In this document: positions 12,416 to 13,526 of the stretch, in pieces | Layout: every line of letters starts with the position of its first letter | Numbering within the stretch: position 1 is the stretch's first letter | Position numbers and translations under genes: made by a program | Notes under the pieces: generated by a model | Database searches by the model: none | The model's input: only the letters and a program-made list of their open reading frames with translations | Told to the model about the DNA's origin: nothing | Origin: an uncultured Bacilli bacterium | Lineage (GTDB): Bacteria; Bacillota_I; Bacilli_A; RF39; UBA660 | Reading direction: 5' to 3' | Assembly (NCBI GenBank): GCA_934141145.1 | Contig: CAKPCA010000025.1 | Span: 1 to 13,526, forward strand | DNA: 13,526 nt

Positions 12416-13446
12416 TTTTTTAAAGCATCTCTTACTATGATTCCACTTTCTGATAAATATTCTTCTGATATTTTATTTGCTGGAGCACCAGTTATTAACA
12501 TTGCACTACTTTCATTCTTATTAGATAATGACCAGTTTGCCCAGCTTATATTATTTTCTTTCATAAACTTTAACCATTTTAGAGTTTCTTCTTTATACAC
12601 TCCTCCATTACCACTTGCATCACTTACTCCCCATTCACTTACAAATATTGGGATTTCTTTTAGTGCTTCTTTTGCTCTTTCTCTTAACCATTCTGTATGT
12701 GTTCCTGAATAAAAGTGTAAGGCATACATTACTAATTCATCATTTATTTTATTATTGACAGGTTTATCTACTTCTTGACTCCATGTTGGTGTTCCTACTA
12801 TTATTATTGATTTCTTACTATTTTCTCTTATTACTTTTATTACTTCTTCTGCATATGGTTTTATATTATTTTCCCATGTTACATTTCCATTTGGTTCATT
12901 ACATATTTCATATATTACATTTGGATAATCTTTATATTTTAAACTCATTTCTCTAAAGAATTCTTTTGCTTCTTCTTTATGTATTAATGGATCTCCATCA
13001 CTTAATATATGCCAGTCTATTATTACATACATATCTTCTTTTTTTGCTATTTCTACTATTTTTTCTACTTTCTCTTTTATATTTCTATTACTTATATATC
13101 CATTTTCTTCTGTGTACATTGCTATTCTTATCAAATTACTTCCCATTTCTTTTAAGTCTTTTATTGTTTCTCCATTTGCATATTCTCCGTACCACTGAAG
13201 TCCATGTGTACTCATTCCTTTTAATTGTATTTTTTCATTTTTTTCATTTACTAATGTGTTATCATTTATTTTTAACCATCCATTATAACTTACTAAATTA
13301 TTTTTTTCATAAACAATATCATACTTTGGTTTAACTACTTCTATATTGTTACTTTCATTATTATCATCTTTTCTTAAATAAATAACTGTTATAAATGTTA
13401 ATATTATTAATGCAAAAATTAAAATAAATATATTTCTTTTTTTCAT
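12412..13446 (-). CDS. GH5 endo-beta-1,4-glucanase (cellulase), membrane-anchored
   Basis: A 344-residue family 5 glycoside hydrolase, closely matching Bacillus/Clostridium Cel5-type endoglucanases and hydrolysing internal beta-1,4 bonds in cellulose-like glucans outside the cell. Residues 1-5 are basic and 6-24 hydrophobic, with no obvious cleavage site or lipobox, so it is probably an N-terminally anchored enzyme; a short Asn-rich linker follows. The (beta/alpha)8 barrel spans about 55-344: LKGMSTHGLQWYGEY (75-89), VIIDWH (141-146), the acid/base E184 in NEPNG, ALHFYSGTH (242-250) and the nucleophile E271 in VSEWG. No carbohydrate-binding module is present. AAGGA precedes ATG by a short gap, after a structured leader (13462-13512). 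Its TGA stop lies within the -35 box of the next operon. Confidence 0.95.
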   Translation of the reverse strand: MKKRNIFILIFALIILTFITVIYLRKDDNNESNNIEVVKPKYDIVYEKNNLVSYNGWLKINDNTLVNEKNEKIQLKGMSTHGLQWYGEYANGETIKDLKEMGSNLIRIAMYTEENGYISNRNIKEKVEKIVEIAKKEDMYVIIDWHILSDGDPLIHKEEAKEFFREMSLKYKDYPNVIYEICNEPNGNVTWENNIKPYAEEVIKVIRENSKKSIIIVGTPTWSQEVDKPVNNKINDELVMYALHFYSGTHTEWLRERAKEALKEIPIFVSEWGVSDASGNGGVYKEETLKWLKFMKENNISWANWSLSNKNESSAMLITGAPANKISEEYLSESGIIVRDALKN

Positions 13447-13461
13447 AAGTCCTTGTATGAT

Positions 13462-13512
13462 ATATATAGTCAGTTACAAGAGAGATTTTGTATTTAATTC
13501 TGACTAGTATAT
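13462..13512. promoter_or_regulatory. Nested inverted repeats in the endoglucanase leader
   Basis: On the minus strand TAGTCAG (13506-13500) pairs with CTGACTA (13473-13467); with one bulged base the stem extends five A/T pairs. Inside it TACAA (13492-13488) pairs with TTGTA (13479-13475) around an 8-base loop. It ends about 16 bases before the ATG. It could be a cis-regulatory RNA or an operator; no promoter is visible before the window edge. Confidence 0.45.
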
Positions 13513-13526
13513 TATCATTACTCCTT

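Noticed and set aside
12966..13334. 122-codon plus-strand frame with leucine/phenylalanine-rich translation
   Set aside because: It is antisense to the endoglucanase, rich in Leu/Phe/Tyr as expected from reading an AT-rich gene backwards, and has no ribosome site or family motif.

Overview
The window is a very AT-rich, densely packed bacterial segment with 15 protein genes, all on the minus strand. Transcription therefore runs from high to low coordinates. The low GC content, strong AGGAGG/AGGTG-type ribosome binding sites, many short U-tailed hairpins and the rimM-trmD...rplS-lepB neighbourhood suggest a low-GC Firmicutes/Bacilli relative, possibly an uncultured gut lineage of the RF39/Mollicutes-like kind. 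That placement is an inference. Tryptophan codons checked in lepB and the endoglucanase are TGG, and one gene appears to end at TGA, so the standard bacterial code fits better than the Mycoplasma code.

Layout in transcription order. (1) 13526-12412: a structured leader, then a membrane-anchored GH5 endoglucanase very like Bacillus Cel5-type cellulases. (2) 12415-9881: a two-gene operon of unrecognised proteins, driven by a near-consensus promoter with a dyad at the predicted start point and closed by a strong terminator. The first protein carries what looks like a RelE/HigB-type toxin fold; the second is a long all-helical repeat protein. (3) 9830-5748: a translation/RNA-modification operon with genes touching or overlapping by one base: YgjP-like metalloprotease, SpoU/TrmH rRNA methyltransferase, rimM, trmD and trpS. 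TrmD has an unusual ~150-residue C-terminal extension. (4) 5744-4615: a monocistronic GT2 glycosyltransferase. (5) 4627-3568: rplS (with a possible autoregulatory leader) and lepB. (6) 3569-1069: an HD phosphohydrolase, a histidine phosphatase and a second HD-domain protein, a possible nucleotide or phosphate-ester hydrolase cluster. (7) 1023-44: a DUF1016/YhcG-type PDDEXK nuclease whose expected start codon appears to be ATA, then a short non-coding edge.

Regions 2-6 show extreme compaction. Terminator hairpins contain the stop codons of the genes they terminate, and -35 boxes sit in the preceding terminator or in the preceding stop codon. The most interesting candidates are the RelE-like/helical-repeat operon, the TrmD fusion, the rplS and GH5 leaders, and the nuclease start codon. 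No tRNA, rRNA, CRISPR array, insertion sequence or long repeat was seen. No gene-free stretch exceeds about 110 bases.
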